From Effrenium voratum (taxonomy: Eukaryota > Sar > Dinophyceae > Suessiales > Symbiodiniaceae): a DNA stretch of 64,000 nucleotides. The position numbers and the translations under genes are program-made. The stretch's first letter is position 1; each line of letters begins with the position of its first letter. The notes below the pieces were generated by a model. It did no database searches. It worked only from the letters and a program-made list of their open reading frames with translations, and was not told where the DNA came from. The stretch is taken from contig CAUJNA010000446.1 of the NCBI GenBank assembly GCA_963377175.1, positions 2,349,351-2,413,350 on the forward strand. Direction: 5' to 3'. Below, piece by piece: positions 23,431-35,529 of the stretch.

Positions 23431-24929
23431 GAGTTGCAGCCCCCTCCCCAAAGAGCTCTTGAGTTTTTCCGTTTCTTTCACCCAACCCGGCACCTGTCAC
23501 TCGGCAGAGACCGGCTGTGACAGCCACAGAGACCGGCCAAAAAGTATGCTAAAAGTTCACTATCCTGACTTCCTGGGGAGGGAGGGCTCCCTCCCCACTC
23601 CCCTCCCTTTTCTCCCAGGCCCCATGACTGAAATAGGCCTATCCCACAAACCCAGTCTCATCACGCCAAGGCGCTAAACCAAATTCGGTTGCATACTCAG
23701 ATTCTGTTGCATACTTGGCTTTAATGGAGAGCTGCTTGATTTTGATCGGGTGAGGATTCATCCCTTTTGGAGGAAACCCCCTATTAACAGCACGAGTTCA
23801 TTCACCCGGGGTCAACACTACCCTGAAACATAAAATAGCTTTGGACAAGAGCTCCGCAAAACCGAATTGTTGAGTTTCAGGAAATGTCCACTTGGGATTG
23901 CTCCGAGGGACCACCCAGGCTCTCCCTTGCAGCAAAAACCATCTATAGGGGGGGGGGTTCCTGTGATTGGTCCCCCGGAAATTCATCCGAGACCCTGAGC
24001 CAATCGATTCGGGGATTCGCCGAGAGCTGCACGGGGACGGTGGGCACGCCATCCTCATAGTCCACCTGACGGAGTTTCAGGGGCGCTGCTTGGATGCTCA
24101 AGCATTTTCTCACTTGCTGAGTGGATGGCCCAAAAAAAGTCCAAACTTTATATTTACCACTAAAGTTCATGAACTCAGGAAGTGAGTTTTTCAGTGGTAC
24201 CCTCCCAAAAGCAAACATGGAACCTGCATAGGAAGGTGGTGGTCTTCCAGGAACCCCTGTGTAGGTTCTATGTTTGTATTAAGTGGGTAGGTTTTAACCA
24301 TGAATGGTTCGATCAACTAATCATAGGCGCCTACCACTGAATCAACTCCCCATGGTTGACTAATACGCGGGTGTCCCACGTTCTTCGCACAAGTCAAAAT
24401 CAAAACCTGCTATTGAAATGGTCTACCCAGAACCATGTGAGGACTTAAAACAAGAAAGAACACATCTACCGAGTTTTGATTGTGGCTCACATTCTGGAGG
24501 AACGCTCATTCCCAAGGTATGCCAATACTAATTCCTCTCATAATCCTAAGGGTCAGTGAAAAGTCAGCTATCCGGAAACACCAAATTCCTTACTGCAGCT
24601 TGCCGTTGCAAACAAAAGCAAGTTTGACAAGCGCACAAAACTACCCCAGTTTCCCTTTGTGCTGGCACCACAGCAGGGTTGTTCCACCAATCCAGGTCTG
24701 CTTTTTAGTTTTGAGGCTCGGTACCCCTCTTTGGGTTAGGGGGAACCAAAGGAAGGGTTCAGCTTCGGTGTCCATTTTGGGGCCCCCAGTACCATATTTT
24801 GGATCTGTTTTTTTTGAAGCTGCCCGTTTTGACTCACAACCAAACACCAACAGGAAACCACATCATTCTTTGGGCTTCGGCCGTAAACAAAAAAAAAGAA
24901 GCGGACGAGCCGCCCAGGTCCATTCCACT

Positions 24930-25022
24930 CCAACCACCGCAAGTCTCTCGATCCGCCTCTCCCAGAGAGGTCGGGGACTGCATCTCGGTGGGCACCGGCA
25001 GCTCGGTGGGAGAAGCCCTGGC
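24930..25022 (-). other. Motif island copy (SPTELPVPTEMQSPTSLGEA)
   Basis: Minus reading: ASPTELPVPTEMQSPTSLGE, followed by ADRET. It is the closest relative of the 16395 island. A GGTTGTGAGTCAAAA sequence follows further downstream on minus, resembling the H module. Confidence 0.4.
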
Positions 25023-25472
25023 TTCGAAAAGGATCTGCGGATCTCCGGCTGGAAGGATGAAACCTTTAGCGGGTTAGATGGAAACCCACACGAAACCCGA
25101 AAAAAAAAAGCCTTGAAAAGCCTAAAAAAGCCTGAAAAAGCCTAAAAACAACTGGAACCGGACGGCTGGGAACAGCCAAGGGAGGTGGGTGCTTCTCAAA
25201 AGGCCCCTTTTTCGTTTCCTTTGGGGAAACCTCTAAAGAGAACCATTCCAAAAGGGATCCCTAACTTGGAGAAACCCATCATATGGAATCCCACAATGGA
25301 TAACCCTGTGAATATGTTTTCTGTTAATCCCTGTAACTCGGCGTAGCTATTGCTGCCTTCCCACTTTTGGCTAGGGTTTTGAGCTTCTTGCTCCAGTATT
25401 GCCGGGTCAACATGACAAATCTGGAAATTCCAAGAGAACCGAACAACTGGGATATGGGTTCCTCTCAAAACA

Positions 25473-25521
25473 GGGTAACCTCAAAATTGGCGTTCCTTTC
25501 GGTTTCTCCTTAAACCAACCG
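25473..25521 (+). repeat. Repeat family I, copy
   Basis: GGTAACCTCAAAATTGGCG then TTTCGGTTTCTCCTTAAACC. Confidence 0.5.
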
Positions 25522-26246
25522 GGAAAAAAAAGGCGCCATCGAAAAAAAGAACTGATCAAGTCAATCATATATGTTTGGGGATTTGTTCTTGCTTCGAGTC
25601 TACTTCCAACCTAAGACTTGCTCGTTCTCAGCAGGGAGTCCACGGAGTCAACGGAAAATGCGCCCGAATAAAAGACCCCGTAGGAAGCCACAAAGAAACC
25701 ACCAGGAAACGACCAACTTCCTCAAAACGGGCGCCTTGTCGGGGATGTGGTCTCAAAGGTTGCTTTTGCAGATGTCCCAAAGCAGGGAGACCAAAGGTAA
25801 ACCCAAAGCTAAACCCCCCAAAAGGCGAAAATAAGTCCTATGAACCCTGGTTCATGCCTTAATTCACACTAGCATTGGATTGTGGGGAAACCAGTTACTA
25901 GTCACGCGGATCTTCTGTTTAGAGACCCAATCCAAACCACCCACCCCAAAGGCTTTTCCAACTGTCAAGCGCTACTTGTTGGGATCCATGTGGCCCGGCC
26001 CCAAAGGGAGTGGCTTGCCGCAATTGAGCCGCAATTGACGGTTAAACTCCCACCTACTATATAATATGGAACCCACCCCAAGGTGCCCGTATGAGCATAA
26101 TGGTCTTCCATGCACCTCCGGCCAGGTTCTACACGTGAATTGGCGGGAGTATGTGTCCCAACCCGTTTCTATATTCAAGCAAGAGGCTCCGTTTGGCCTC
26201 GTCTTGGCCTTCCTTTGGGTTGGCCTAAACAAAAAGGGAGTGTAAG

Positions 26247-26358
26247 CTTGGTTGCTGTTGACCCCCCTGCAAAAAGTTTTTAACCCTTGGGGGATTTAGT
26301 GGTAAACACCTTTATTTCCCGAAAAGTTAAAAGTTTAAGGAACCAACGCAATAGCAGT
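26247..26358 (+). repeat. Repeat family E, copy 1
   Basis: CTTGGTTGCTGTTGACCCCC, TGCAAAAAGTTT, GGGGGATTTAGTGGTAAACA and AAAAGTTAAAAGTTTAAGG, ending AATAGCAGT. It matches 43921-44031 almost throughout and 36541-36630 more loosely. Internal AACTTTTTGGG/CCCAAAAAAGTT (clearest in copy 2) can pair into a hairpin. Confidence 0.8.
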
Positions 26359-26663
26359 CAGTAAGAATGCTACTGAACAAGCTGGAGACGGTTGCAAAGG
26401 CTTGTGTAGACCTAACTTACTAGTCACCAATCAAGCAAGGGAAAGGAACCGCCACGAACCCCTTCTGAAGGGGGGGGGGAACAGGGTTCAGACATACCTG
26501 GTTGATTAGTCCGTGCCACATGGAGGAGATCTATCTTTTTCACGGGAGACACCCCTCGTCCCGCCGTTTTTGTTCAACCCTCGGCTCAAAGCCCTCGGGG
26601 AACCCGGCAACGATCCGGACTCCAGGGCAGAGGTGTGCCTCCGCAAACGCGGACCCCAAACGT

Positions 26664-26760
26664 GAGTAGAGTTCGGCCCAGTTGTAGAATGTATCTTTTA
26701 TGGTTTGCTTCACTTTGAGTCACTGGGAAAATGCAACATGTTTCCTAAGGCTACCCCGGA
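26664..26760 (+). repeat. Repeat family A, copy 2
   Basis: GAGTAGAGTTCGGCCCAGTT, then TGGTTTGCTTCACTTTGAGT, and TTTCCTAAGGCTACCCC. Confidence 0.75.
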
Positions 26761-27086
26761 CTAGATTAACAAAGCCAAACTTTCTGAGGCACCCCTCAAA
26801 ATGCGTCTCCTTCGGAACCAGCGGAAAACAGAGCAGGCGAAGTGAGGTAATCCAACTCATCGGTTGCTTCTAGGTCCCTTTGTAGCAGGTGGTCGAACCA
26901 GTTGACCTTCAAGGGAGGCTGGATAAGCGCAGGAAAAAGCAAACATAAGCCTTAAACAAGGTCGATGGATCAAAAAAAAACTCGCCTTAGCCCTCTTGGA
27001 TGTAAGTTCATGGTCAACCAGCAACTAATTGCTTTCTAAACGCAAAGCATGGAACCAAAGGGCGAACAAGTTGTGCCTTGTTCAAA

Positions 27087-27148
27087 AGGTCCCCCCCCAA
27101 ACAAAAGAAAAATGGTGGGTTCGCCTTCTGGTTCCCCAATTAAAAACC
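27087..27148 (+). repeat. Repeat family I, copy
   Basis: GGTCCCCCCCCAAACAAAAG, then GGTGGG, then TTCTGGTTCCCCAATTAAAA. Confidence 0.5.
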
Positions 27149-27255
27149 AAAGGGCGAGCCTTGGGGCCACAAGAACCCAATTCGTTGAACTCTGGGCTGA
27201 GAACCGAGGCCTGCGCTCGCAAAAAAGAAACGCCGGGGACGAGCCAAGGGTTTCC

Positions 27256-27413
27256 AAACTTGGTTCTCAGCGGGAATTTCGAACGTTCTGGAAATCTGGG
27301 GTTGTTTGTTTTCGGATTGCCCACTAAAAGTTGTTAAAGCCTTTTGTGAAATGGAAACCAACCGATAGACCAACTAAAAAGCAAAAAACCTAAGGAACCG
27401 GATGGCTGGGAAC
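27256..27413 (+). repeat. Repeat family G, copy 2
   Basis: AACTTGGTTCTCAGCGGGAA, TCTGGAAATCTGGGG, GCCCACTAAAAGTTG, and at the end CCGGATGGCTGGGAACCA. Confidence 0.75.
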
Positions 27414-27787
27414 CACCGAGACTAGCGGTAGTCTGTTGTTCCACGCCATCTAGCTGGCCACCAGCACAGCTCGACAAGGCGAAACCAAAAGGTCGATTGT
27501 TCATTGGGAGAGGACATGGCTGAGCCAAATATCCCGCGTATGTGCTCGAAAAAATTGGGGGCAGTTCGTACTTTGTATTGTCCGTGTCTCGTGAGCTGTT
27601 GAATAGTCCAGAATCATGTGGATGTATTTGTTTGATGGTCCTCCTGTTGTATGGTTTGGAAGATAAACCAGAAGGACACCAAAAGGAAACAACTCCTCCT
27701 TTGTTTGTGTTTCGTTCTTTTTTTTTGGGGGGGGAAGGTCAGTATTTGAGACAAAATTGATTCAGAGCCACCCTGCTTGAGGAAAAA

Positions 27788-27832
27788 GGGGGTACCCTTA
27801 TTCTAACCTCTCTACTAGAGGACCTAGTCAGC
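27788..27832 (-). repeat. Repeat family D, copy 2, truncated and inverted
   Basis: The reverse complement reads GCTGACTAGGTCCTCTAGTA, then GAGAGGTTAGAATAAGGGTA. It matches 42024-42068 with few changes and lacks the CTTTTTTTCTGTAG half. Confidence 0.7.
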
Positions 27833-30159
27833 GCCGGGCATGACCCCTTTACTATTTTAGACAACCATTGTTGGAGTTCCTAAGGGGGGAAACCACGATG
27901 ACCCACATGAGGCTCTGGCAACATATCGGGTCTGTGATCTATTTGCGGGGGGCGGGCGAATCCTCTACGTTTCCCACTCTGAAATTTACCCATGTCAATT
28001 ACAGCGAGGAGACTCCGACATTTACCAATGTCCACTGGGTCAATTTCAAATGCGGACCCAAGGCAAACAATCCTTGGGCCATGAAAAGGTCATGCCTACT
28101 GGTGACTTTGCTGCTCAAGGGCTTTGTGACAAGTGTCCTCTCCCCTTCCACCTCACGCAAAAGGAGACTCTTGACATGGCCAGAAAGGTGATGTTGAAAT
28201 CAGCCAAAAAGGGGAATAGGAGGACCCCTGTAGCAACCCATGCTCATGCTAGCTTTTCGAAGGCAGCTTTTTGAGTGTGCTCCAACAGGCATACATGCCC
28301 TTTTGACTGCCCATCAACCAACGCCGACCGACAACTAGCCAATCACTCAAAGCAAAACAACCCGAGCCAAGCCAGCCCGATAAATAAAGCAAGCAAGCGA
28401 ATCTCCAATCGAAGCAATACATTACAAACCCATTGCACTGCCGTCATCGTCTCGTGTGCGCTCGTTTTCCCAGCTGGCCTCTTGATATGATTTGCCCAAA
28501 TCAATCCCCTCTCTCACGGCTTCTGGGTGCCCGGCAAGGCACTTGCTGCTTCCTGGACGGAGCCAAACAGCCAAGCAAACCGCCCGAAGGATCGCCGGAA
28601 CCGCCGGTTTGTTCCCAGCTGTGACTGTTCTTAGGGTACCCTCCTTCCAATCATAGAAGCTGACAGGATGGTTTTGGAAGACTACTTTTCGTTTGGAGAC
28701 CCTGTCCACTTCCGGGATGGTGGGAGGCAGAGTGACATGTCTGGAAAGAAGCAGCCACTTGGCTGCCCTTCATGTTTGATTTGGGCGCGGTTGGCTTCTT
28801 TGCCCCATTTGGCCTTTGGCGCGGGGCCTTGGAGCTTCTATGGTGCCCAGAATGCAAAGAATGGACTCATATCCGCTTTACGCTTGGCATCGATCTATCC
28901 AAGTGGTCCGCACGGTCTGTTCGAAACCTGAGGTCTGGCCAAGCTTCCGAAAAGAGATCTTATTCTAAAGGGGTTTGCGCAGTTCCTTCTGCTTGGACAA
29001 AACCAAACAAAACACGATATATTTGTCACGTCAATCGTTTGAACGTTTGGTGTTGCATGTGTCAGGCCGGAACTTTCCTGCTGACCTGCCAAGGCAACAA
29101 CTTTGGGCCTCTGCAATGAAGCCTCGCAAGAACATCTTCAAAGATGCGAAGCTGAACCGGCGAGGGGAGACCGAGGGTCGAAAAGCTGAATGTTCGGTGT
29201 TGCAGAAGTCAGGAAAAGCTTAGGTCATCTCGCGGCAATCGCAACGGATCTATTCACGTGGCCCTCCTTCGTGGCCCTCCACTTCCGCCGGCTCGCCGGC
29301 AGCTTGCTCCACGGCAAAAACAAAAAAGGAGAACTCTGGCGAAAACTGGGGGGGATCGCACTGACTGGCAATCTCCCACAATCGGCCTAAGCACTGCTCG
29401 GAATACGACCTCCCCCCGCTATAAGGACAGAGAGGGCGGTTCCGTCTCAACTCGCTGAGTTTCTTATCCTCTGACAGCTCGGGCTGCTTAAGCTGGACAA
29501 CGCAGGTGGAAGAAAAACCCGAACTGGTCCGCTAAGGGAACAAACCCAAGACCTCTTTCCTTGGGGGTTCCTTACAGCTGGGTGTCCTTGCAAGGGGCGT
29601 TTGGATTGCCTTAAAGAACAAAGTGACAGTCCAAAAAGCATTGGTACAAAAGGAAACAACTCCCAAGGCCTAGTTTTGAGAACCCCTCTGCTTGGCCCCA
29701 AATCGGTATGCAAAACAAAACATATTCAGATTCTGGCCTAACATACAACATACTTTTGGAGGGGACCGCAGCCTAAAAGCTCATTTTAGGAATGTGAGCA
29801 GGGCAAGTTTTTTTGGCCACTCCGCTTTCTCGACTTCGCCCCATTCGCCCCCGTCCAGCTGTACCGCTTCGGTAGGGTGGTCGCTCGCTGTGCGGGGCGC
29901 CTCGGCAGACAGGTCCCTGTTGGCCTTCTTTGGCCGTTGCCGTATTCATTTGTCTGAGTCAGGCGCATTAACGGACCAAATATAGAAACCCTTATTACTT
30001 ACACCGTCCTCCAATTGTTTAGGTCCCCAGGACAAAAGTGAACACATGACCAGTAAAGATAGAGGTTCCCTTTAAAACCGACAGGGGAAACGTCCAAATA
30101 CTAATTTCAGCAAATGGCAGCTGTACTGATCCCGTCTTAGTCCCTTGACAAACCCGTCA

Positions 30160-30287
30160 GAACCCGTCAGCGTGACAAACGTGCGCTCAGCCAGGACCCA
30201 TGCCATCGCGGTGGCCGTGGCTGTGGTAGCTGGTGGATCCTGAGGCGGGGCGTGACTCTGCAGCCGCTGCAAAAAGACGCGTGCGGA
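30160..30287 (-). other. GC-rich minus-strand island, possible exon
   Basis: On minus, a pyrimidine-rich GTCTTTTTGCAG precedes a GC-rich stretch that can be read SHAPPQDPPATTATATAMAW, then VLAERTFVTLTGSDG. The Thr/Ala-rich run recalls the island at 46905-47036. Reading frame and boundaries are uncertain. Confidence 0.25.
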
Positions 30288-30381
30288 CATAACCCCTGGA
30301 CCACTAACCCCCCCAACACTGTACGTATGCATGCATGTAAGGTCATGTACGGTAAGGTAAGGTAATGTAAAGTAATGTAAC

Positions 30382-31073
30382 TATGTATGTATGTATGTAT
30401 GTATGTATGTATGTATGTATGTATGTATGTATGTATGTATGTATGTATGTATGTATGTATGTATGTATGTATGTATGTATGTATGTATGTATGTATGTAT
30501 GTATGTATGTATGTATGTATGTATGTATGTATGTATGTATGTATGTATGTATGTATGTATGTATGTATGTATGTATGTATGTATGTATGTATGTATGTAT
30601 GTATGTATGTATGTATGTATGTATGTATGTATGTATGTATGTATGTATGTATGTATGTATGTATGTATGTATGTATGTATGTATGTATGTATGTATGTAT
30701 GTATGTATGTATGTATGTATGTATGTATGTATGTATGTATGTATGTATGTATGTATGTATGTATGTATGTATGTATGTATGTATGTATGTATGTATGTAT
30801 GTATGTATGTATGTATGTATGTATGTATGTATGTATGTATGTATGTATGTATGTATGTATGTATGTATGTATGTATGTATGTATGTATGTATGTATGTAT
30901 GTATGTATGTATGTATGTATGTATGTATGTATGTATGTGTATGTATGTATGTATGTATGTATGTATGTATGTATGTATGTATGTATGTATGTATGTATGT
31001 ATGTATGTATGTATGTATGTATGTATGTATGTATGTATGTATGTATGTATGTATGTATGTATGTATGTATGTA
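30382..31073. repeat. (GTAT)n microsatellite, about 690 bp
   Basis: Roughly 172 nearly perfect tetranucleotide units with a single phase slip (TATGTGTATG) near 30938. The left flank (30340-30380) holds degenerate GGTAAGGTAATGTAA precursors. Open frames on both strands (YVCM, IHTY repeats) are by-products. Confidence 0.98.
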
Positions 31074-31958
31074 CCCCGTGGTAGAATGTCAAGGGAACCC
31101 CCCTCCGCAAAGGCGAGGGGCCGTTTCAGCCAAACAGCAAGCGACAATTTGATATCATGGCTATGCACACTCCCAGAGATTAACATTGAATCCTGGACAC
31201 CCCCCCAAGAAAGCAGAGTTTCGAGAGAGAATCTCTGTTTGGTTGACTCGCTTCTGGGGTTCCACGTTAATTCGCAAACAAAAACATGATTGTCTGGACT
31301 ATATACGATGATTCGGCAACCAGGACTACGGGATCCCTACGGAATCGCTGCATCTTAAGTCAGAGACCTCCAGCATGGGGAAGCCCGGTCTACCCCCTAA
31401 TGTTATGTCTTGACACTCGGGGTCCAAGCTCCATCAAAAACACGTGGTATTCCCCTCACCCTGTTGGCAACGGCAGAATCTACCTGGGTCGTGCTGCACT
31501 TTCTGTCAATCAGAAAACCCCAAGCCCAGGCTTTTTCTCAAGGGTAGAAGAACGGTCCCTGGCAGGACAAGCAATCCTCCCCAACAAATATTCAGTCCGC
31601 CAGCGACGCCTGCGTGGTCGGAACAACTGCGTTGGGTGATGGCAAAGAAAAAACACCCCACGCGAGTGTAAGCTGTCTGCATGGGACAAACGAGCACAAC
31701 AGCGCCTGAAATACTATGCTTCCACTTATCATACCCTCTTTAGCGCCTCCCGGTTCCTTAACTCCTCTGTGTTGTGGGAACAAATACTGTGCATTGCGCA
31801 CCCAAATACAAAAAGAACAACCGATACTTTGTCCACGGAGCGGTGGAGTCGAACCCCAGTGAGGCCCACTTCGCAGAATGCGCCGCTGGACTGCAAGCAG
31901 TCCTAGCGTCAGAGTCCTGTCTGTCGGGGATCAGCGCATTGATGTCTCCCGAAGCGTC

Positions 31959-32060
31959 ATGGTTAGAGTTGGGCCCAGTTCTACAATGTACATTTTATGG
32001 TTTGCTTCACTTTGAGTCACTGGTACAATGTCAAAATGTATCCTAAGTCTACCCCAGCCA
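31959..32060 (+). repeat. Repeat family A, copy 3
   Basis: ATGGTTAGAGTTGGGCCCAG, TTTATGGTTTGCTTCACTTT, GTATCCTAAGTCTACCCCAG. This is the copy closest to the apparent consensus. Confidence 0.8.
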
Positions 32061-32797
32061 TTCCCAGTGCCCTTCCAAGGACTGCTGGTTTGGTCATCGC
32101 TCAAAGGCTTGGAGCAAGCCTGGTGTTCCGAATCGAAACCGGTTGCGCCGACACTTCGCATTACTCCGGGCCTTACCAATCAAAGAAATGCGCAACTGGA
32201 TCCATCCCCCACTCAAAGGACACACACCTCTGATTTGTCCGGAGGAGTCTTCCGGGATAACCATCTTCGTTTCGGGTTTGACCATGTCGGAACTCCACCG
32301 CTCGCAACGGAGTTCCGGGCGCCACAGAACAAGAAAGTGGAAAGTTGGTCGTGAAGGGAACTCACTTCTCATAGCAAAAGCTCCCAAAACTTCCAATTTT
32401 CACCACTATGGTCCAACCCGAAGCAAAGTCCAGCAACTCAGGGAGTGAGGGAAACAAAAGGAAACCGTTGGCTAACTTTCTAGGGGTATTCGGTCACCTC
32501 GATCATTCAATTCTGGGCCGCCCAGCTATCGACGCCTCCGTTGGGGAGGGCCTTGCGAGGGTGCCGGGATGCGTGTTGCTTCAGATTTCAGGTTCTCTAA
32601 ACGGGGGGTCAGGAGGCAAACTCTGGTCAAAAACGTCGACTGCAACATGTTGGGTCAACGGAAGGGGGGGTGGCTTGCCGCGCTTCGAAGGACGGCTTTG
32701 GTCAAGCAATATCCATTGATCCACCTCAAGTCAGAGCGCAACTCAGCAGGCGGGACAGTATATTCATGCTGCCGCCTAGCCGCCAAAACAACGGAAA

Positions 32798-32973
32798 ACA
32801 CACACACACACACACACAACACAACACAACACAACACAACACAACACAACACAACACAACACAACACAACACAACACAACACAACACAACACAACACAAC
32901 ACAACACAACACAACACAACACAACACAACACAACACAACACAACACAACACAACACAACACAACACACACAC
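32798..32973 (+). repeat. (CA)n-(ACAAC)n-(CA)n compound microsatellite
   Basis: A CA tract runs into about 30 near-perfect ACAAC pentanucleotides (32816-32967) and back into CA. The symmetry suggests that the pentamer arose inside a CA repeat. Open frames (TQHNTTQHN, VVLCCVVLCC) are by-products. Confidence 0.97.
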
Positions 32974-33743
32974 ATGCTATTGCGATACGAAGAAGCAAAG
33001 GTCTTGAAAGTACGGCAATCCCCCTGTTGACGCAACATGTTGCTACAGTGGATGTCCTAAATGTTGCAAGCAGGGAACAAGCTGGAAAACCTGGTGCTTC
33101 CCCGCAAAATTACAAGCGAGGCTTTTGTGGTCGGGCCTGGTTCACTTGCAAGATCTAAGGGACTCAGCCGTGCATACTCTGGATGAAACCGACCTCTGCA
33201 ACTGGGTTCCGCTTGCTACAGAAGCTGCTGGCGGGCCTCCCAGCAAAGCCTTGTGAGTCTCTGCGCGTCGTTTTGCAGCCAGAAAGTGAACATATGCGCA
33301 AAACAAATGCCTGACTGGCAAGGACGGTGAAAGGTTGGATCAGTTTTCTAAGCCGCTGAATAAAGAGACCGCAGGCTTTGCCTCTTACCCCTCCGGAAAT
33401 TCGTTGGTCCGAGTCCTTTGGGAAGGAGAGTCGAAACAGCGCAGGAACCCTGGGCACATTATAGCTCAGCGAGGTGTCCTCAAGGTTCCTCAAGTTCAGC
33501 ACAAAGTCCGGAAGGATGGGACAAGCCCTCGTTTTCGCTTTGACTTAGGGGGCAGGGTATGCTTGCTTCAACTTTCTGTCTCACATATATTGGGGTTCCA
33601 GGTGACAAGGGCTCCACCCCTCCCCCCCAAAGGGAAAAAAAAAAAACACGCACACAACACCAGGTGTCTGAAAATGAGGGAACCCTCAAAACAACTCACT
33701 TCCTGATAAGTTTCCCTCAACCATGCCAAGCTGGAAAAGCAGC

Positions 33744-33803
33744 TGCGCCAAGGCCCAGGCACGAAGGTAGGCACTGCCACTTCCGAGGGCGAGAGCTCCG
33801 CAG
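33744..33803 (-). other. Motif island copy (SPSEVAVPTFVPGPWR)
   Basis: Minus reading: ELSPSEVAVPTFVPGPWRSC. TFVPGPW is identical to the island at 45352. Met is replaced by Val and Asp by Glu; Pro-Thr third positions vary. Reading back meets a TGA 16 bases before GAG, so a splice acceptor would be needed in between (a GTGAG|GCGTC is present). Confidence 0.4.
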
Positions 33804-34232
33804 AGACGCCTCACGTTTGATCCCCCTGTAAAACCCAATCCGCGCGCTTTGGTCGTGGGCCAAGCGATTTTAACCCAAAACCACTCCGAAAGTGAGCAGC
33901 CCACTTGCTCGCCTTCATCTCCTTGTCTTCCCCGCCCCACCAGCTTTCCAGGAGCAAACCCTGACCCCAGGTTGCCCTTCCCAAAGGGCAACCAAGCTGA
34001 AGGAATGGCTGGCTGTTGACACCAAAACGCCTTTGGTGTGTTGATCGAAAACACATTCCCTCTGGGAGCTTGGTGGTGGGTTCCCTGTGAATCGGCAGAG
34101 ATTCGAGTCTACCCCTCCCCCAAATCAACATCGCCCAAAGGGTTGATGACGAGGAGAATCCGCCAAAACTGCAGGTTTTGGGTCCCATGTGAATCTGATA
34201 AAGACCGACCCCCATGTCTGCCGCTTTTGTCG

Positions 34233-34281
34233 GGGGTCCCCCGAAAAAGGTGGCTTCCCTTTAGTTTCCCTTCAAAACAAC
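34233..34281 (+). repeat. Repeat family I, copy
   Basis: GGGGGTCCCCCGAAAAAGGT then TTTAGTTTCCCTTCAAAACA. Confidence 0.5.
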
Positions 34282-35099
34282 CCAACAAAGGGCACCCTCA
34301 AAAAACGACACCCCCACCGTCTTTTCCATTCGTGAACCCACAACCTCCTGACGGGGCAATTCGGTGCCCAAAGGCCTGATATCGAAGCGGAGGCCGCCGA
34401 AAGCATCTCTGCCGCCTGATCCGAGGCGGTGGTTTCTCCCGGCGGAGTCACCCAAAACAAAAAGCAGGTGTTGTTAATATTAGTCGAAACAAGCGGGAAC
34501 AAACACTTGGACTGATCTGACAGTCGAACTCGTGAGGCTTGAGCAAGTTTCCTCTGACTCAAAGTAACTCTGCTCCCTTATCGAGTGAAGTGTCCAACAA
34601 CAACGTCTATAGCGCAACCACTCGCGGCTCGGGAAGCGAGTTTGGCTAAATGAGCCAGGCTTAGACCCTCTGCCAATGTGTTTGACTCTTGAAATGGAAG
34701 TTCAAGGCAAACAGTTGAAAGGGAACGGGACGTCTGGCAAAGAATATATATAATATATATTTGAAAGAAAGAAGAAGAAGAAGAAACAAACGTGAGCTTG
34801 CGGCATCCAACAAAAAGCAAACTGCATGAATTACGGGGTAAAAGCAAGGCCTCCAACTTGCTCCCCACTCGTTCCCTAATTCAGGGTTGCCTCGAAATGG
34901 GGCATCAGAAATCTGGAGTCGACACCCCTAAGCTCAATATTGTGGGTTGCTTAGCCCCCAGACATGCCTTGGGACGTGTCAAAAGAAGCCGGATCTTGTT
35001 TGAGAACGGGGGGTTGCGAGGGAGTGGATTGTGTTTTCCTTTGGGGGGGGGGGTCAGACCATTTTAGTGGTAAACAATAGTCAACTTTATTTTTTAGTG

Positions 35100-35202
35100 A
35101 CCCTTACTCCCACTAACATGGCACCTGCGGGAGGATACCAGGAAGATCAGTTTCCTCTTGGAGGGACCCCTTGTCAGGTGCCATGTTAGTGGGAGAGAGG
35201 GT
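35100..35202. repeat. Foldback family B, copy 1
   Basis: A 28-bp left arm (ACCCTTACTCCCACTAACAT then GGCACCTG) is matched by 35175-35202 with two mismatches. The interior contains CCAAGAGGAAA on the minus strand. Copy 2 at 51192-51289 has the same arms and interior in opposite orientation. At about 100 bp with inverted ends and no ORF, it looks like a MITE or introner-type element. A clear target-site duplication was not found. Confidence 0.8.
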
Positions 35203-35529
35203 ATTATCTTTATTTTTTTCCGTCCATCCTCCAACTTCCCCGTGCCCTGAATGACTATGCTTTCTTCCTTTGGTGCGCAGGCCACTAATTGGCCAAGCAG
35301 GGCTTGCGGGCTTCGACCGGTTTCAAGGCGATGCTCTCGTTGTTGAACGGCATTTTGAATGGCATGAGGTATGGAGGGCTCATGCTCTTTGCCTTATCTC
35401 TTTGATTACTTGTTGAACGGCATGAGGACACCCCCCCCAACAAAAACAAAAAAGCAGTTTGACAACTCCGCAACGTGCGCGCCATATTCTTGTAAGGAAA
35501 AGCACGTGTAGGCTGACTCGCTCACTCGT

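Larger units (their letters stand above)
14121..30340. other. Gene-poor stretch with dispersed repeats
   Basis: No complete gene could be recognised. The contents I can support are the repeat copies, foldbacks, tandem duplications and minus-strand GC-rich islands listed separately. Further GC-rich patches with weaker resemblance to the motif theme lie near 14822-14890 (minus: APMPVQAPGPVALGG), 18555-18620 (minus: GDSVEVPAGDSGAR), 19885-19990 (minus: MSPEVPTERPSASQDLEE), 20580-20720 and 22975-23100. The remainder appears to be unique non-coding DNA. Confidence 0.45.

Noticed and set aside
24480..25145. 221-codon + strand frame
   Set aside because: It crosses a motif island in the shadow strand and includes C-rich and A-rich repeat remnants; no protein signature seen.
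30167..31289. Open frames of 230-340 codons across the (GTAT)n tract
   Set aside because: The tetranucleotide has no stop in any frame; the proteins are YVCM or IHTY repeats only.
31840..31875. tRNA gene suggested by GGTTCGACTCC on the minus strand
   Set aside because: The B-box-like sequence stands alone; no matching acceptor stem, D arm or anticodon arm is found at the right distances.
32655..33158. Open frames across the (ACAAC)n tract
   Set aside because: Pure microsatellite translation (TQHNTTQHN, VVLCCVVLCC).
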